Position numbers and translations under genes: made by a program | Shown: positions 63,580 through 64,000 of the stretch, one piece after another | Layout of the letters: each line of letters opens with the position of its first letter | Numbering within the stretch: the first letter of the stretch is position 1 | The notes under the pieces: model-generated | The model's input: the letters and a program-made list of their open reading frames with translations, nothing else | Told to the model about the DNA's origin: nothing | The model's database searches: none | From: Bacteroidales bacterium | Lineage (GTDB): Bacteria; Bacteroidota; Bacteroidia; Bacteroidales; Lentimicrobiaceae | DNA: 64,000 bases | Direction of reading: 5' to 3' | Assembly: GCA_016788045.1 (NCBI GenBank) | Contig: JAEUTG010000020.1 | Coordinates: 124,001-188,000, forward strand

Positions 63580-63613
63580 CTGCGTTTAATCTGAAGCAAG
63601 AAACAAACAGAAA

Positions 63614-63856
63614 ATGGAAACAAGAAACGAATTCAAGGTTAAAGGTGAAGACCTGATGGCCAAAATCAGGGAACTGATTCACCAGGGCAACATCACCCGC
63701 ATCATCGTAAAAAACGACGAAGGCAAGGTTTACCTCGAAATACCGGTGAATGTAGGTATCGTAGGAGCCCTTATTGTACCGGTACTTGCTGCCATCGGCG
63801 CCCTGGCTGCTTTGGCCGCCAATTTCACCATCGAAGTGGTGAAGCGGGAGGAGTAA
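63614..63856 (+). CDS. DUF4342 domain-containing protein
   Basis: An 80-residue small protein: acidic, helical N terminus (FKVKGEDLMAKIRELIHQG), a beta hairpin (NITRIIVKNDEGKVYLEIPV) and a hydrophobic C-terminal helix (IVGALIVPVLAAIGALAALA) likely to sit in the membrane. This matches DUF4342, of unknown function. It follows the V-ATPase terminator by 35 bases and should have its own promoter or depend on read-through. Confidence 0.85.
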   Translation: METRNEFKVKGEDLMAKIRELIHQGNITRIIVKNDEGKVYLEIPVNVGIVGALIVPVLAAIGALAALAANFTIEVVKREE

Positions 63857-64000
63857 ATATTGCTGTCATCAATATACCTGGCTGCGGGATTCCAGCCCGG
63901 AAACTGGTGGAACAACTGTATCTGTTGAAACAGACATCAGGCTCCTTCCTTCCTGGTCTTTGGTCAATCAGCCAGCTCATGGCATAAAGGCCACAGACCT
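63857..64000. other. Window end, no gene recognised
   Basis: 144 bases downstream of the DUF4342 gene with no open frame or structure that I can support. Confidence 0.4.

Overview
The window is a contiguous piece of chromosome from a member of the phylum Bacteroidota, probably an anaerobic or facultative member of the Bacteroidales/Marinilabiliales side; the order is inferred, not proven. The phylum assignment rests on four proteins ending in a type IX secretion (T9SS) C-terminal sorting domain, on Bacteroidota-typical families (DUF2851, DUF5777, DUF6150, choice-of-anchor V), on a ~190-residue ribosomal protein S16, and on promoters of the TTTG-N19-TAnnTTTG type. No rRNA, tRNA, prophage, complete insertion sequence or CRISPR array was recognised.

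Layout. 1-480 is a higher-order array of 7-base repeats. 500-5,800 carries a DUF6150 repeat protein, trmN6, a REP-like palindrome cluster, a propeller-type T9SS cargo protein, rimM-rpsP and a 50-residue YqaE/Pmp3 protein. 5,800-13,400 has an AsmA-like/GT51 transglycosylase fusion, dnaE, trxA and a DUF58 protein. 13,400-18,000 is a loose region with short repeats, a T9SS cargo protein, purine nucleoside phosphorylase and a DUF493 protein. 18,000-20,500 is a minus-strand block: zapB-like, zapA, a probable structured RNA (6S RNA candidate) and rny. 20,900-27,800 holds DUF2851, an NSS sodium symporter with a 47-residue partner, a helix-hairpin-helix protein, a TPR protein and a rhomboid protease. 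27,900-30,900 is a minus-strand locus with three CxxCH-type proteins and a DUF5777 outer-membrane barrel. 31,000-35,200 has an S41 peptidase, a dihydroorotate-dehydrogenase-like protein and a flavoprotein. 35,500-43,400 is a signalling cluster with a soluble multi-PAS hybrid kinase, a sigma-54 activator and a membrane hybrid kinase with HPt. 43,500-52,990 mixes a coiled-coil lipoprotein, an MBL-fold hydrolase, a sialidase-like T9SS cargo protein, a YdeI-family protein, a PD40 propeller, guaA and a LysM/substrate-binding fusion. 53,100-55,600 is a znuACB-type zinc/manganese importer. 55,980-63,530 is a complete bacterial V-type ATPase operon of the E-DUF2764-A-B-D-I-K type, followed by a strong terminator and a DUF4342 gene.

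How the parts work together. The K subunit keeps the residues that bind Na+ in the Enterococcus V-ATPase, and an NSS Na+-symporter lies in the same window, so a sodium-based energy economy is a reasonable inference. The heme-motif locus could move electrons across or onto the cell surface, and is the most interesting candidate for a poorly described system. The rest is ordinary housekeeping and envelope biology.
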